From RPRB01 sp035501615 (GTDB lineage: Bacteria > Myxococcota > Myxococcia > Myxococcales > Myxococcaceae): 64,000 nucleotides of DNA. Where the stretch lies: the NCBI GenBank assembly GCA_035501615.1, contig DATJVY010000088.1, positions 1-64,000 of the forward strand. The letters run 5' to 3'. Position numbers and translations under genes: made by a program. Below, piece by piece: positions 17,393 through 25,504 of this stretch (position 1 is the first letter of the stretch; each line of letters begins with the position of its first letter). A model generated the notes under the pieces. That model searched no databases. It was not told the DNA's origin and was given only the letters and a program-made list of their open reading frames with translations.

Positions 17393-18658
17393 TCAGTCCA
17401 GGACGCGAACGCCGGGGATGGGCACCACGAAGCGCCCACCCCAGCTGCGCACGTCGGCCATCTGCTTGACGATCTCGTCCTTGAAGTTCCAGGGGAGGAT
17501 GAGCACGTAGTCCGGCCGCGTCTCGCGGATGCGGTCCGGCGCGTGGATGGGGATCCGCGAGCCGGGGAGGAACTTCCCCTGCTTGTACGGGCTCCGGTCC
17601 ACCGTGTAGTCGATGAAGTCGGTGCCGATGCCGCAGTAGTTGAGGAGGGTGTTGCCCTTCCCCGGGGCGCCGTAGCCCACCACGGTCTTCCCCGCCCGCT
17701 TCACCCCGATCAGGAACTCGAGCAGCTTCCGCTTCGTCTCCTTCACCTGCTCGCCGAAGCCACCGTAGGTCTCGATCCGGAGCAGCCCCCCGTCCACCTC
17801 GCGCTGGCGGAGCTCGCGGGCGCGCTCGGTGACCGGACGGGTGAGGTCGTCGACGTGCCGGGCGTAGATGCGGAGCGAGCCGCCGTGGGTGGGCACCTCC
17901 TCCACGTCGAAGAGGGTGAGCCCGTGCGCGGCGAAGAGCGTCTCGGCGCTGAGGAAGGAGAAGTACGAGAAATGCTCGTGGTAGATGGTGTCGAACTGGT
18001 TCTCGGCCATCAGCCGCATCAGGTGGGGGAACTCGATGGTCACCACGCCCCGGGGGGCGAGGAGGATCTCCAGCCCCTGGACGAAGTCGTTGGGGTCGGG
18101 CACCTGCGCCAGCACGTTCGCCCCGGCCACCAGATCTGCCCGTCCTCGCTCGGCCACCACCTCGCGCGCGGTGCGCTCGCCGAAGAACTTCACCAGGGTG
18201 GGCACGCCCTTCTCGACCGCCACCTTCGCCACGTTGGCCGCGGGCTCGATCCCCAGCACCGGGATGCCCATCTTCACGAAGTGCTGGAGGAGGTAGCCGT
18301 CGTTGCTGGCCACCTCGACCACGAAGCTCGACTTCGAGAGCCCGAGCCGCTCCACGATGGCCTCGGCGTAGCGGCGCATGTGCTCCACCCAGCTGTCGGC
18401 GTAGGAGGAGAAGTAGGCGTACTCGGTGAAGATGTGCTCGGGGCTGACGAACTCCTCCAGCTGCACGAGGAAGCAGCCGTCGCAGACGTAGGTGTGGAGC
18501 GGGTAGAAGGGCTCCATCTGGTTCAGCCTGTCGGCGGGGACGTAGCTCTCGCAGAGCGGGGACATCCCGAGGTCGACGAAGGTGTGCCGGAGCGGCCGGC
18601 CGCAGAACAGGCAGCCGCGCCCCCGGCCAGCGCCCGCTTCCCGGAGAGGCTCGGTCAT
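17393..18658 (-). CDS. SAM-dependent sugar C-methyltransferase (TylCIII/NovU type)
   Basis: The 421-residue protein has the three-part layout of NDP-sugar C-methyltransferases. An N-terminal zinc-binding domain contains CLFCGRPL and YVCDGCFLVQ (four cysteines). A class I methyltransferase domain follows with VVEVASNDGYLLQHF as SAM motif I and FDTIYHEHFSYFS as the catalytic His region. The C-terminal Rossmann domain includes VVGYGAPGKGNTLLNYC. Such enzymes add a methyl branch, usually at C3 of a 4-keto sugar nucleotide, so the polymer probably contains a branched deoxysugar. The start overlaps the stop of the epimerase gene by 4 bp (ATGA), indicating coupled synthesis. Confidence 0.92.
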   Translation of the reverse strand: MTEPLREAGAGRGRGCLFCGRPLRHTFVDLGMSPLCESYVPADRLNQMEPFYPLHTYVCDGCFLVQLEEFVSPEHIFTEYAYFSSYADSWVEHMRRYAEAIVERLGLSKSSFVVEVASNDGYLLQHFVKMGIPVLGIEPAANVAKVAVEKGVPTLVKFFGERTAREVVAERGRADLVAGANVLAQVPDPNDFVQGLEILLAPRGVVTIEFPHLMRLMAENQFDTIYHEHFSYFSFLSAETLFAAHGLTLFDVEEVPTHGGSLRIYARHVDDLTRPVTERARELRQREVDGGLLRIETYGGFGEQVKETKRKLLEFLIGVKRAGKTVVGYGAPGKGNTLLNYCGIGTDFIDYTVDRSPYKQGKFLPGSRIPIHAPDRIRETRPDYVLILPWNFKDEIVKQMADVRSWGGRFVVPIPGVRVLD

Positions 18659-19695
18659 GCGGCCACCGGCTCGCGCTTCCACCGCAGGTCGGTTCCCAGG
18701 CTCCCCTCGGCGATGAGCTGCTTGATCTGATCGATGCGCCGGAAGCGCGGGCCCTCGAAGTCCTCCAGCTTCAGCCCCACCGCGCGGTAGGCGGCGAGCA
18801 GCTCGGCCGCGCCACGCGGGGCGTCCCACTCGGGCCGGAACTCGGGCAGCACCCGGGCGATCTTCGAGAAGTCGGCGCGGTAGTTGCGCTTGTCGGGTCC
18901 GGCCCCCTCGGCGAACGAGACCTCGCAGCCGGGCACGGTGCGCCGGACGATCTCGGCGATCTCGCGGATGCGGTAGTTCTGGTCGTTCCTCCCCACGTTC
19001 AGGGCCAGGGCGTGCACCCGCTCCCGGGGAACGGAGAGGACGGCCAGGAACGCCCGGCTGATGTCCTCGATGTGGACGATGGGACGCCAGGGCGTTCCGT
19101 CGGACTTGAGGAGGACCTTCCCGGAGGTGAACGCCCAGGCCACCAGGTTGTTGAGGACGATGTCGAAGCGCAGGCGGGGCGAGACGCCGTATGCCGTCGC
19201 GCAGCGCAGGAAGGTGGGGGAGAAGTCGTCGTTCGCGAGCTGGCTCACGTCCCGCTCCACCCGCACCTTCGACTCGCCGTAGGGCGTGACCGGGTTCAGC
19301 TCCGAGTCCTCGTTCACCGGGGCGTCGCCCGCCGCGCCGTAGTTGCTGCACGAGCTGGCGAAGGCGAAGCGCCGGACGCCGGCGGCCCGGGCCGACTCGG
19401 CGAGGCGGACCGAGGCGCGGTGGTTGATCTCGTAGGTGAGCTCGGGGTTGAGGTCGCCGAGCGGATCGTTGGAGAGCGCGGCGAGGTGCACCACGGCGTC
19501 GAACCCGGAGAGGTCCGCCGGGGTGACCGCCCGCAGGTCCATCACCCGCGTGGGCACCGATTCCTTCCACGGTCCGAAGGTCGACCGGCGGTAGAGGTCC
19601 GCGTCGACGCCCACGACCTCGTGGCCCGCCTTCTGGAGGAACGGGCCCATGACCGTTCCGATGTACCCACGACTTCCCGTGAGGAGAATCTTCAT
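18655..19695 (-). CDS. NAD-dependent NDP-sugar epimerase/dehydratase (extended SDR)
   Basis: The 346-residue extended short-chain dehydrogenase has an NAD-binding TGSRGYIG at residues 6-13, an HLAALSNDP loop, the catalytic Ser region ASSCSNYG and the active-site YGESK (YxxxK). It acts on a nucleotide sugar as an epimerase, 4,6-dehydratase or reductase; sequence alone does not choose. In this cassette it could generate the 4-keto intermediate needed by the RfbC-like and C-methyltransferase enzymes encoded immediately downstream. The ATG at 19695 gives the usual immediate start of the Rossmann fold (MKILLTG). It heads the leftward four-gene group and is 88 nt from the PIG-L gene upstream. Confidence 0.88.
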   Translation of the reverse strand: MKILLTGSRGYIGTVMGPFLQKAGHEVVGVDADLYRRSTFGPWKESVPTRVMDLRAVTPADLSGFDAVVHLAALSNDPLGDLNPELTYEINHRASVRLAESARAAGVRRFAFASSCSNYGAAGDAPVNEDSELNPVTPYGESKVRVERDVSQLANDDFSPTFLRCATAYGVSPRLRFDIVLNNLVAWAFTSGKVLLKSDGTPWRPIVHIEDISRAFLAVLSVPRERVHALALNVGRNDQNYRIREIAEIVRRTVPGCEVSFAEGAGPDKRNYRADFSKIARVLPEFRPEWDAPRGAAELLAAYRAVGLKLEDFEGPRFRRIDQIKQLIAEGSLGTDLRWKREPVAA

Positions 19696-19783
19696 TCGTC
19701 CCGCCCCGTGTGCCGGCGACGCACCATAGCGAAGAACCACCCTCGGCCCACAGACGTGCGAGGCAGGTGGGTCGGGGCCGCCC

Positions 19784-21400
19784 TCAGCGGCGTGGCTTTC
19801 CGGCGACCGTGACGAAGGCGGAGTTCCGGTCGACCCCCCCGCGTCCGTCGGAGACGGTGACCGTCACCACGCAGACCGTTCCCGGGGCGAGTCCCTGGGA
19901 GGCGAGGACGGCGCTGGCTCCCTTGCCGGCGATGCTTCCCGCGGTGGTGGCCCAGGCGTACTGGAGCGGGTCGCCGTCGAGGTCGGCGGCCTCGACTGAC
20001 AAGGTCAACGGCTGTCCCGCCGGGACGCTCGACGCGGCCGGCATCGGGCCACGCAGGATCTGCGGGGGCAGGTTTCCCGTGCCTCGGGCGGATGCCCCAT
20101 GGGCCTCGATCTCCGCGAGCCCCGGGTTGTAGCCCTCGGATCGATCGATGGTGAAGCGCACCCAGGTCACGGTGCGGGGGGAGAAGGTGACCGGAAGCGG
20201 CTTGCCGGTCGGCGGGAGCGCCGGGACCTCGACCGTGCTCCCGTCCGAGAAGGACAGCGTCCCGGCGAGGACGTTGTCGTGCCGATCGAGCCGGTCCCAG
20301 AGCCTCACCAGCCCGAGGCGCACCGGCTCGGGCCAGTCGAGCTGCACCCAGGCGCCGTGGGCATCCCCGCTCTTCCACTCGTGCTCGATGTCCGCAAATC
20401 CGTCGACGGCGTGCTCCCGCCCGCCGTCTCCCTCGGAGGACTCGCTGGACACCGAGACCCGGGCCAGCGGGGTGAGGTCGGTGGGCTCCTCCCGGACCCA
20501 GAAGAACTCGTCCCTCCGGACGAACGAGGCGAGGAAGTCGCTGAACTGGGAGTGATACGCGACGAGCACGCGGTGCTTGAGGTTCCGGGACGGCTCGGGC
20601 GCGAGCATCTCCGGCGGGACCGGGAAGCGGCGGACCTGGCTCCAGTCGAGCGCGGTGTCGTCGACGATGCAGGGGGGCGGGGGGAAGGGCGGGTAGGGCA
20701 GGGGCCCCTTGTCCCGGCCGGGCCACGGGCGCTCGGTGCAGTCGCCGTTGGCATAGGGCGCCCAGACCGCCGACTCGAACACCCGCGGGATGGGCCCCTT
20801 CCCGGCTCGCTCGAGCTCCACCAGCGCCTGATGGAGGAAGCGCGCCGTGCCGGCGTGGTCGCCGTGGTTGTCCCGGTCGCTCACCGTGTAGACCTCGTCG
20901 GGGCGGAAGCGGGTGATGAGCGTCTGGAAATCCTCCAGCACCGAGCGGCGGGTGTAGGGGGCAGGCCGCCCGGTCACCGCGGAATGGAAGTCCTTTCCCC
21001 CGAAGCCCCGCTCACCGTAGGTGGCGCTCTGCTTCGCCGGGGAGGTGACCACCTTGTCAGGGTCGGTGGAGGTCCAGAGCGGATGCAGGGTCTGGTCCCC
21101 GTAGCCCAGGAACACCACCGCGCTCTCGGGGACTCCGAGGAGATCGGCAGCGCTCACCGACTCGCCCTCGCGGTTCAGCCCCACCGATTTCCCGTCCAGG
21201 TCTCCGTTGGTGACCACCACCAGGTGCACCGTGTCCCCGGCGAGGACGGCGGACCGGACCCGCCCGGCGGCGATGAGGGCCTCGTCGTCGGGATGCGGCC
21301 CGATGACCAGGATGGACCGCCCCTTGGCACCGGCTGCGCCCGGAGCCAGGAGGACGAGCAACAGCGAGACCAGGATGCGGGATCCACCGGTGCCGGACAT
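19784..21400 (-). CDS. Exported PIG-L family deacetylase with discoidin-like and PKD-like domains
   Basis: A Sec signal peptide (about 1-25) is followed by a LmbE/PIG-L zinc deacetylase domain. GPHPDDEALIAAG carries the His-Asp-Asp zinc/catalytic motif, and DRDNHGDHAGT supplies the second His. Residues of about 300-430 look like an F5/8 type C (discoidin) carbohydrate-binding domain, ending in SEGYNPGLAEIEAHG. About 440-535 resemble a PKD/cadherin-like beta-sandwich (AADLDGDPLQYAW). The protein should act outside the cytoplasm, deacetylating an N-acetyl sugar in the assembled polysaccharide while bound to it. It is transcribed leftwards, divergent from rfbF. A TATGGT sequence lies 14 nt upstream of the start but has no convincing minus-35 partner. 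Confidence 0.87.
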   Translation of the reverse strand: MSGTGGSRILVSLLLVLLAPGAAGAKGRSILVIGPHPDDEALIAAGRVRSAVLAGDTVHLVVVTNGDLDGKSVGLNREGESVSAADLLGVPESAVVFLGYGDQTLHPLWTSTDPDKVVTSPAKQSATYGERGFGGKDFHSAVTGRPAPYTRRSVLEDFQTLITRFRPDEVYTVSDRDNHGDHAGTARFLHQALVELERAGKGPIPRVFESAVWAPYANGDCTERPWPGRDKGPLPYPPFPPPPCIVDDTALDWSQVRRFPVPPEMLAPEPSRNLKHRVLVAYHSQFSDFLASFVRRDEFFWVREEPTDLTPLARVSVSSESSEGDGGREHAVDGFADIEHEWKSGDAHGAWVQLDWPEPVRLGLVRLWDRLDRHDNVLAGTLSFSDGSTVEVPALPPTGKPLPVTFSPRTVTWVRFTIDRSEGYNPGLAEIEAHGASARGTGNLPPQILRGPMPAASSVPAGQPLTLSVEAADLDGDPLQYAWATTAGSIAGKGASAVLASQGLAPGTVCVVTVTVSDGRGGVDRNSAFVTVAGKPRR

Positions 21401-21532
21401 GGACGAGGGCGCCCACCATAGAGGAGTGGCGGAGCCGTTGCGTGCGTCGTCTCGAAGTCAGCTGGGACCCACGGCAGCTCGAGATGCATTTCGTTCGCGA
21501 CGGGGTGGACGGAAGAGAGAGAGAATGGCAAA

Positions 21533-21546
21533 GGCTCTCCGGAGCC
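21533..21546 (+). promoter_or_regulatory. Small hairpin abutting the rfbF ribosome-binding site
   Basis: GGCTC-TCCG-GAGCC can fold into a 5-bp stem with a tetraloop. AGGGG, the likely Shine-Dalgarno of rfbF, begins 1 nt after it. An alternative in-frame ATG at 21525 lies upstream of the hairpin. The stem is short, so a regulatory role is speculative. Confidence 0.3.
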
Positions 21547-21560
21547 AGGGGAATGAAACG

Positions 21561-22361
21561 ATGAAGGTCGTCCTGTTCTGTGGTGGCCTCGGGACCCGTC
21601 TTCGGGAGCTCACCGGGGAGATCCCCAAGCCGATGGTGAAGATCGGCTACCGCCCCATCCTCTGGCACCTGATGAAGTACTACGCCCACTTCGGGCACAA
21701 GGACTTCATCCTCTGCCTCGGCTACAAGGCCGACGTCATCAAGCAGTTCTTCCTCGAGTACGAGGAGTGGATCTCCAACGACTTCACGCTCTCCCGTGGT
21801 GGGAAGGACCTGCGGCTGGAGCGGAGCGACATCGAGGACTGGAACATCACCTTCGTCGACACCGGGCTGCACGCCAACATCGGGCAGCGCCTGATGGCGG
21901 TGAGGAAGTACGTGGAGGACGACGAGATCTTCCTCGCCAACTACTCCGACGGGCTCACCGACCTCGACCTGGACAAGATGGTCCGGACCTTCCGCGAGTC
22001 GCGCCACGTGGCCTCGTTCCTGGCGGTCCAGCCCTCGCAGAGCTTCCACCTGGTGACCATGGCCGGGGATGGGCTGGTGAGTTCGATCCGATCGGTGAAG
22101 GACTCGGATCTGCTGATCAACGGCGGCTTCTTCGTTCTCCGCCGGGAGATCTTCGACTACATGCGCCCCGGGGACGAGCTGGTGCTTGCGCCATTCGAGC
22201 GCCTGATCGCCGAGCGGAAGCTCCTCGGCTACCGCTGCGAGCGCTTCTGGTGCATGGACACCTTCAAGGAGCAGCAGGAGCTCACCGACCTCTACAACTC
22301 CGGTCGGGCGCCCTGGGAGGTGTGGAAGTCCGCACCCTCCCGCCTGGCGAGCGCCGGCTGA
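21561..22361 (+). CDS. rfbF: Glucose-1-phosphate cytidylyltransferase
   Basis: The 266-residue nucleotidyltransferase begins MKVVLFCGGLGTRL, the nucleotide-binding loop, followed by EIPKPMVKIGYRPILWH and FILCLGYKADVIKQFF, which are diagnostic of RfbF. YSDGLTDLD provides the metal-binding Asp. RfbF makes CDP-glucose from CTP and glucose-1-phosphate, the entry to CDP-linked deoxysugars. No CDP-glucose 4,6-dehydratase (rfbG) or RfbH dehydrase is visible nearby, so the SDR at 18655-19695 may fill that step. I chose ATG 21561 because AGGGG is well spaced and the fold starts immediately; ATG 21525 would add 12 residues. The next gene starts within its stop (TGATG). Confidence 0.93.
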   Translation: MKVVLFCGGLGTRLRELTGEIPKPMVKIGYRPILWHLMKYYAHFGHKDFILCLGYKADVIKQFFLEYEEWISNDFTLSRGGKDLRLERSDIEDWNITFVDTGLHANIGQRLMAVRKYVEDDEIFLANYSDGLTDLDLDKMVRTFRESRHVASFLAVQPSQSFHLVTMAGDGLVSSIRSVKDSDLLINGGFFVLRREIFDYMRPGDELVLAPFERLIAERKLLGYRCERFWCMDTFKEQQELTDLYNSGRAPWEVWKSAPSRLASAG

Positions 22362-23014
22362 TGCTGAGCCTGGGGCTGGAGCGGGCCCGGGCCGGCGGCC
22401 ACGAGCTGCTGTGTCTCGGCGCCCACAGCGACGACCTGGAGATCGGCTGCGGGGGCACGCTCCTGCGCCTGCTCGCCGAGGAGCGCATCGCCCGGGTGAC
22501 CTGGGTGGTCTTCTCCGGGAACGCCGAGCGGGCGAAGGAGGCGCGGCGCGCCGCGCGGCAGCTGCTCGGGCGGCGGAGCGGGGTTCGCCTGGTCCAGCAC
22601 GCCTTCCGCGACGGCTTCTTTCCCTACCAGGCGGTGCCGATCAAGGAGGCCTTCGAGCAACTCAAGCGCGAGGTCAGTCCGGATCTGGTCCTCACCCACT
22701 ACCGCGAGGACCGGCACCAGGACCACCGACTGATCTCCGACCTCACCTACAACACCTTCCGCGACCACCTGATCCTCGAGTACGAGATCTTCAAGACCGA
22801 CGGCGACCTCGGTCGTCCCAACGTCTACGTGCCGCTCTCGGCGGCGACGGTGAAGCGCAAGCTCTCGTTGCTCGAGCGCTGCTTCGGCTCGCAGCGGGAC
22901 CGGCGCTGGTTCAGCGAGGACGTGTTCCGTGCCCTGCTGCGCCTGCGCGGGGTGGAGGGCGGGGCGAGCGAGGGCTTCGCCGAGGCGTTCCACGGACGGA
23001 AGCTGGTCATCTAG
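22361..23014 (+). CDS. PIG-L/LmbE family deacetylase (cytoplasmic)
   Basis: The 217-residue protein has a LmbE fold with LGAHSDDLEIGCGG, a variant of the AHPDDE zinc motif in which Pro is replaced by Ser but the His, Asp and Asp remain. THYREDRHQDHR supplies the C-terminal His pair. No signal peptide is present, so it should act on a cytoplasmic N-acetylated nucleotide sugar or lipid-linked sugar, unlike the exported PIG-L at 19784-21400. The start overlaps the rfbF stop by 1 nt, and the aminotransferase gene begins 10 nt downstream. This suggests a three-enzyme unit in which a sugar is activated, aminated and (de)acylated. Confidence 0.9.
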   Translation: MLSLGLERARAGGHELLCLGAHSDDLEIGCGGTLLRLLAEERIARVTWVVFSGNAERAKEARRAARQLLGRRSGVRLVQHAFRDGFFPYQAVPIKEAFEQLKREVSPDLVLTHYREDRHQDHRLISDLTYNTFRDHLILEYEIFKTDGDLGRPNVYVPLSAATVKRKLSLLERCFGSQRDRRWFSEDVFRALLRLRGVEGGASEGFAEAFHGRKLVI

Positions 23015-23024
23015 AGACAGGTCC

Positions 23025-24341
23025 ATGAAGAGCATGAGATTCGAGGCATCACGCCGGCTCCGGGAGAAGGCCCACCGCCTCATCCCGGGCGGCGCCCACA
23101 CCTACGCCAAGGGGGACGACCAGTACCCCGAGGACGCGCCGGGGTTCATCGCCCGCGGCGCGGGGGCGCGGGTCTGGGACGTGGACGGCAACGAGTTCGT
23201 CGAGTACGGCGCGGGACTGCGCTCGGTCGGCCTGGGCCATGCCCACCCCCGCGTCATCGAGGCGGCCCTGCGGGCGATGCGGGATGGCACCAACTTCGTC
23301 CGCCCCTCGCCGCTGGAGGTGGAGCTGGCCGAGCAGTTCCTGGCCCTCTTCCCCGCGGCCGAGATGGTGAAGTTCGCCAAGAACGGCTCGGACGTCACCA
23401 CCGCCGCGGTGAAGCTGGCCCGCGCCCACACCGGCCGGGACGAGGTGGCCATCTGCGCGCAGCACCCCTTCTTCTCCACCGACGACTGGTTCATCGGCAC
23501 CACCCCGATGAACGCCGGCATCCCCGAGGGCATCTCCTCGCTCACCCACAAGTTCAACTTCAACGACCTCGACTCGCTGCGGAAGCTGTTCGCCGAGCGT
23601 CGGGGGCGGATCGCCTGCGTGATGATGGAGGCGGCCACCACCGTCGAGCCGGCGCCGGGGTTCCTCCAGGCGGTCATCGATCTCTGCCATGCCGAGGGCG
23701 CGCTGTTCGTGCTCGACGAGATGATCACTGGCTTCCGCTGGCACCTCGGCGGGGCCCAGGCCGCCTACGGCATCCGCCCCGATCTCTCGACCTTCGGCAA
23801 GGCGATCGCCAACGGCTTCGCGCTGGCGGCGCTGGTCGGCCGGCGCGAGATCATGGAACTCGGCGGCTTGCGGACGAGGGCGAAGCGGGTCTTCCTCCTC
23901 TCCACGACCCACGGCGCCGAGACCCACGCCCTGGCGGCGGGCCTCGCGGCGCTGGCCATCTACCGCGAGGAGGACGTGGTGGGGCAGCTCCGCGCCGCCG
24001 GAGAGCGACTCCGGTCCGGGCTCGGCGAGGCCGCGGCCGCGCACGGCCTCTCGCGCCAGTTCGAGGTGCTCGGGAACCCGGCCAACCTCGTCTACGCGAC
24101 GCGCGATGCCTCCGGCGCCCCCTCGCAGCCGTTTCGGACGCTCTTCCTGCAGGAGACCATCCGCCGGGGCCTGCTCATGCCCTCGCTGGTGGTGAACCAG
24201 GCCCACGGCCCGGCGGAGATCCAGCAGACGCTGGAGGGAGTCGCCGAGGCGCTGGGAACCTACCGCCGGGCGGTGGACGACGGCGTCGAGCGGCACCTGG
24301 TGGGGCGGAGCGTGAAGCCGGTCTTCCGCACCTTCGTCTGA
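23025..24341 (+). CDS. Glutamate-1-semialdehyde 2,1-aminomutase-like class III aminotransferase
   Basis: The 438-residue PLP enzyme has RLIPGGAHTYAKGDDQYP at the N terminus, as in HemL-like proteins. Other class III motifs are VEYGAGLRSVGLGHAHP, KNGSDVTTAAVKLARA, the PLP-ring-binding DEMITGFRWHLGGA and the Schiff-base lysine in FGKAIANG. HemL itself makes 5-aminolevulinate. Relatives in polysaccharide loci transfer or shift an amino group on sugar-like or amino-acid side-chain substrates. Being wedged between a PIG-L deacetylase and a pyruvyltransferase-like gene, a role in polymer decoration is more likely than haem synthesis. The spacing from upstream is 10 nt with a GAGACAGG ribosome site. 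The stop overlaps the next start by 1 nt. Confidence 0.88.
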   Translation: MKSMRFEASRRLREKAHRLIPGGAHTYAKGDDQYPEDAPGFIARGAGARVWDVDGNEFVEYGAGLRSVGLGHAHPRVIEAALRAMRDGTNFVRPSPLEVELAEQFLALFPAAEMVKFAKNGSDVTTAAVKLARAHTGRDEVAICAQHPFFSTDDWFIGTTPMNAGIPEGISSLTHKFNFNDLDSLRKLFAERRGRIACVMMEAATTVEPAPGFLQAVIDLCHAEGALFVLDEMITGFRWHLGGAQAAYGIRPDLSTFGKAIANGFALAALVGRREIMELGGLRTRAKRVFLLSTTHGAETHALAAGLAALAIYREEDVVGQLRAAGERLRSGLGEAAAAHGLSRQFEVLGNPANLVYATRDASGAPSQPFRTLFLQETIRRGLLMPSLVVNQAHGPAEIQQTLEGVAEALGTYRRAVDDGVERHLVGRSVKPVFRTFV

Positions 24342-25504
24342 TGCGCATCGCCTTCTGGGGTAACTTCGGGACCCGGAACCTCGGGAACGAGTGCACGCTC
24401 TCCGCGCTGGCGCAGGCCGCCCGGGCGCGGCTGCCCGGGGCGGAGCTGCTCTGCATCTGCAACGAGCCCGGCGACGTGCGCGAGCGCCACGGGCTGGTGG
24501 CCTTTCCCATCCTCGACGCCTCGCACCGGGCCGCTCCCGGGCGCGGCACCGCCGGCCGGATCCGCGCCGAGCTCGGCGCGTGGCAGGAAGCCTTCCGGCG
24601 CATGGCCGGGGTGGATCTGCTGGTGATGACCGGCACGGGGATGGTGACCGACGAGGGCGAGAGCGTCCTCGGCTTCCCCTACGACATCTTCCGCTGGGCG
24701 CTGGCGGCCCGCCTCCGGGGCGCCGAGGTGGCCTTCGCCAGCGTGGGAGTCGAGGAGCTCGGGCGCCCGGTGACCCGCTGGCTGGTCCGCGGAGCGCTCC
24801 GCCTCGCGCGGAGGCGCTCCTATCGCGACGCCCGCTCGCGCGAGCGGCTGGTCCAGGCCGGGTTCCACTCGGAGGCGGACACCGTGGCCCCGGACCTGGC
24901 CTTCGCGCTCCCCGAGGCCTCGCTCCCCCGGACGCGTCCCTCCGGGGCCACGGGGACGGTCGCCGTGGGCGTGTATCCGGTCCGGCATCGCGGACTGCGA
25001 GGCGGAGAGGATGCCCGGCTGTACCGCGACTACCTGGAGAGGCTGCGGGCCGTCGTGCGCGGCGTGGAGCGGAGCGGGCGGCGCGTCCGGCTGGTGGTGG
25101 GCGACAACGCCTGGGACGAGACGGTGCTGGGGGATCTGCTCGGCGACGACCCCGCGGCGCGGGCCGCGCACCCGCCGGCGCGAAGCTTCGAGGAGCTGCT
25201 CGGGCAGCTCGCCGGCTGCGAGCTGGTGATCGCCAGCCGCTTCCACAACGTGCTGCTCGCGCTCCTCCTCGGCCGGCCGGTGGTCTCCCTGTCCTACGAG
25301 GCGAAGAACGACGCCCTGATGGCGGATTTCGGGCTCGCGCAGTTCTGCCAGCCGGTCGAGTCGTTCGAGGTCGGGTGGGTGCTCGCCCGGCTGGAGGAGC
25401 TGGCCCGGGACCGGGACGTCCGGAGCGCGCAGATCCTCGCCGAGGCGGCGCGCAAGCGTGCGGCGCTGGAGGGCGAGCTCGCCCAGCTCCTCCGCGAGCG
25501 CTAG
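24341..25504 (+). CDS. Polysaccharide pyruvyl transferase family protein
   Basis: The 387-residue GT-B-like protein starts with IAFWGNFGTRNLGNECTLSA, the glycine/asparagine-rich lead of the pyruvyltransferase family. It ends with SFEELLGQLAGCELVIASRFHNVLLALLLGRPVVSL, the conserved histidine-containing motif (normally RxH) of that family. Enzymes of this family add a ketal-linked pyruvate to a sugar using phosphoenolpyruvate, giving the polymer negative charge. Some members have other acyl acceptors, so the donor is inferred. The gene is translationally coupled to the aminotransferase gene (TGATG). Its stop shares CTAG with the stop of the convergent glycosyltransferase. Confidence 0.82.
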   Translation: MRIAFWGNFGTRNLGNECTLSALAQAARARLPGAELLCICNEPGDVRERHGLVAFPILDASHRAAPGRGTAGRIRAELGAWQEAFRRMAGVDLLVMTGTGMVTDEGESVLGFPYDIFRWALAARLRGAEVAFASVGVEELGRPVTRWLVRGALRLARRRSYRDARSRERLVQAGFHSEADTVAPDLAFALPEASLPRTRPSGATGTVAVGVYPVRHRGLRGGEDARLYRDYLERLRAVVRGVERSGRRVRLVVGDNAWDETVLGDLLGDDPAARAAHPPARSFEELLGQLAGCELVIASRFHNVLLALLLGRPVVSLSYEAKNDALMADFGLAQFCQPVESFEVGWVLARLEELARDRDVRSAQILAEAARKRAALEGELAQLLRER

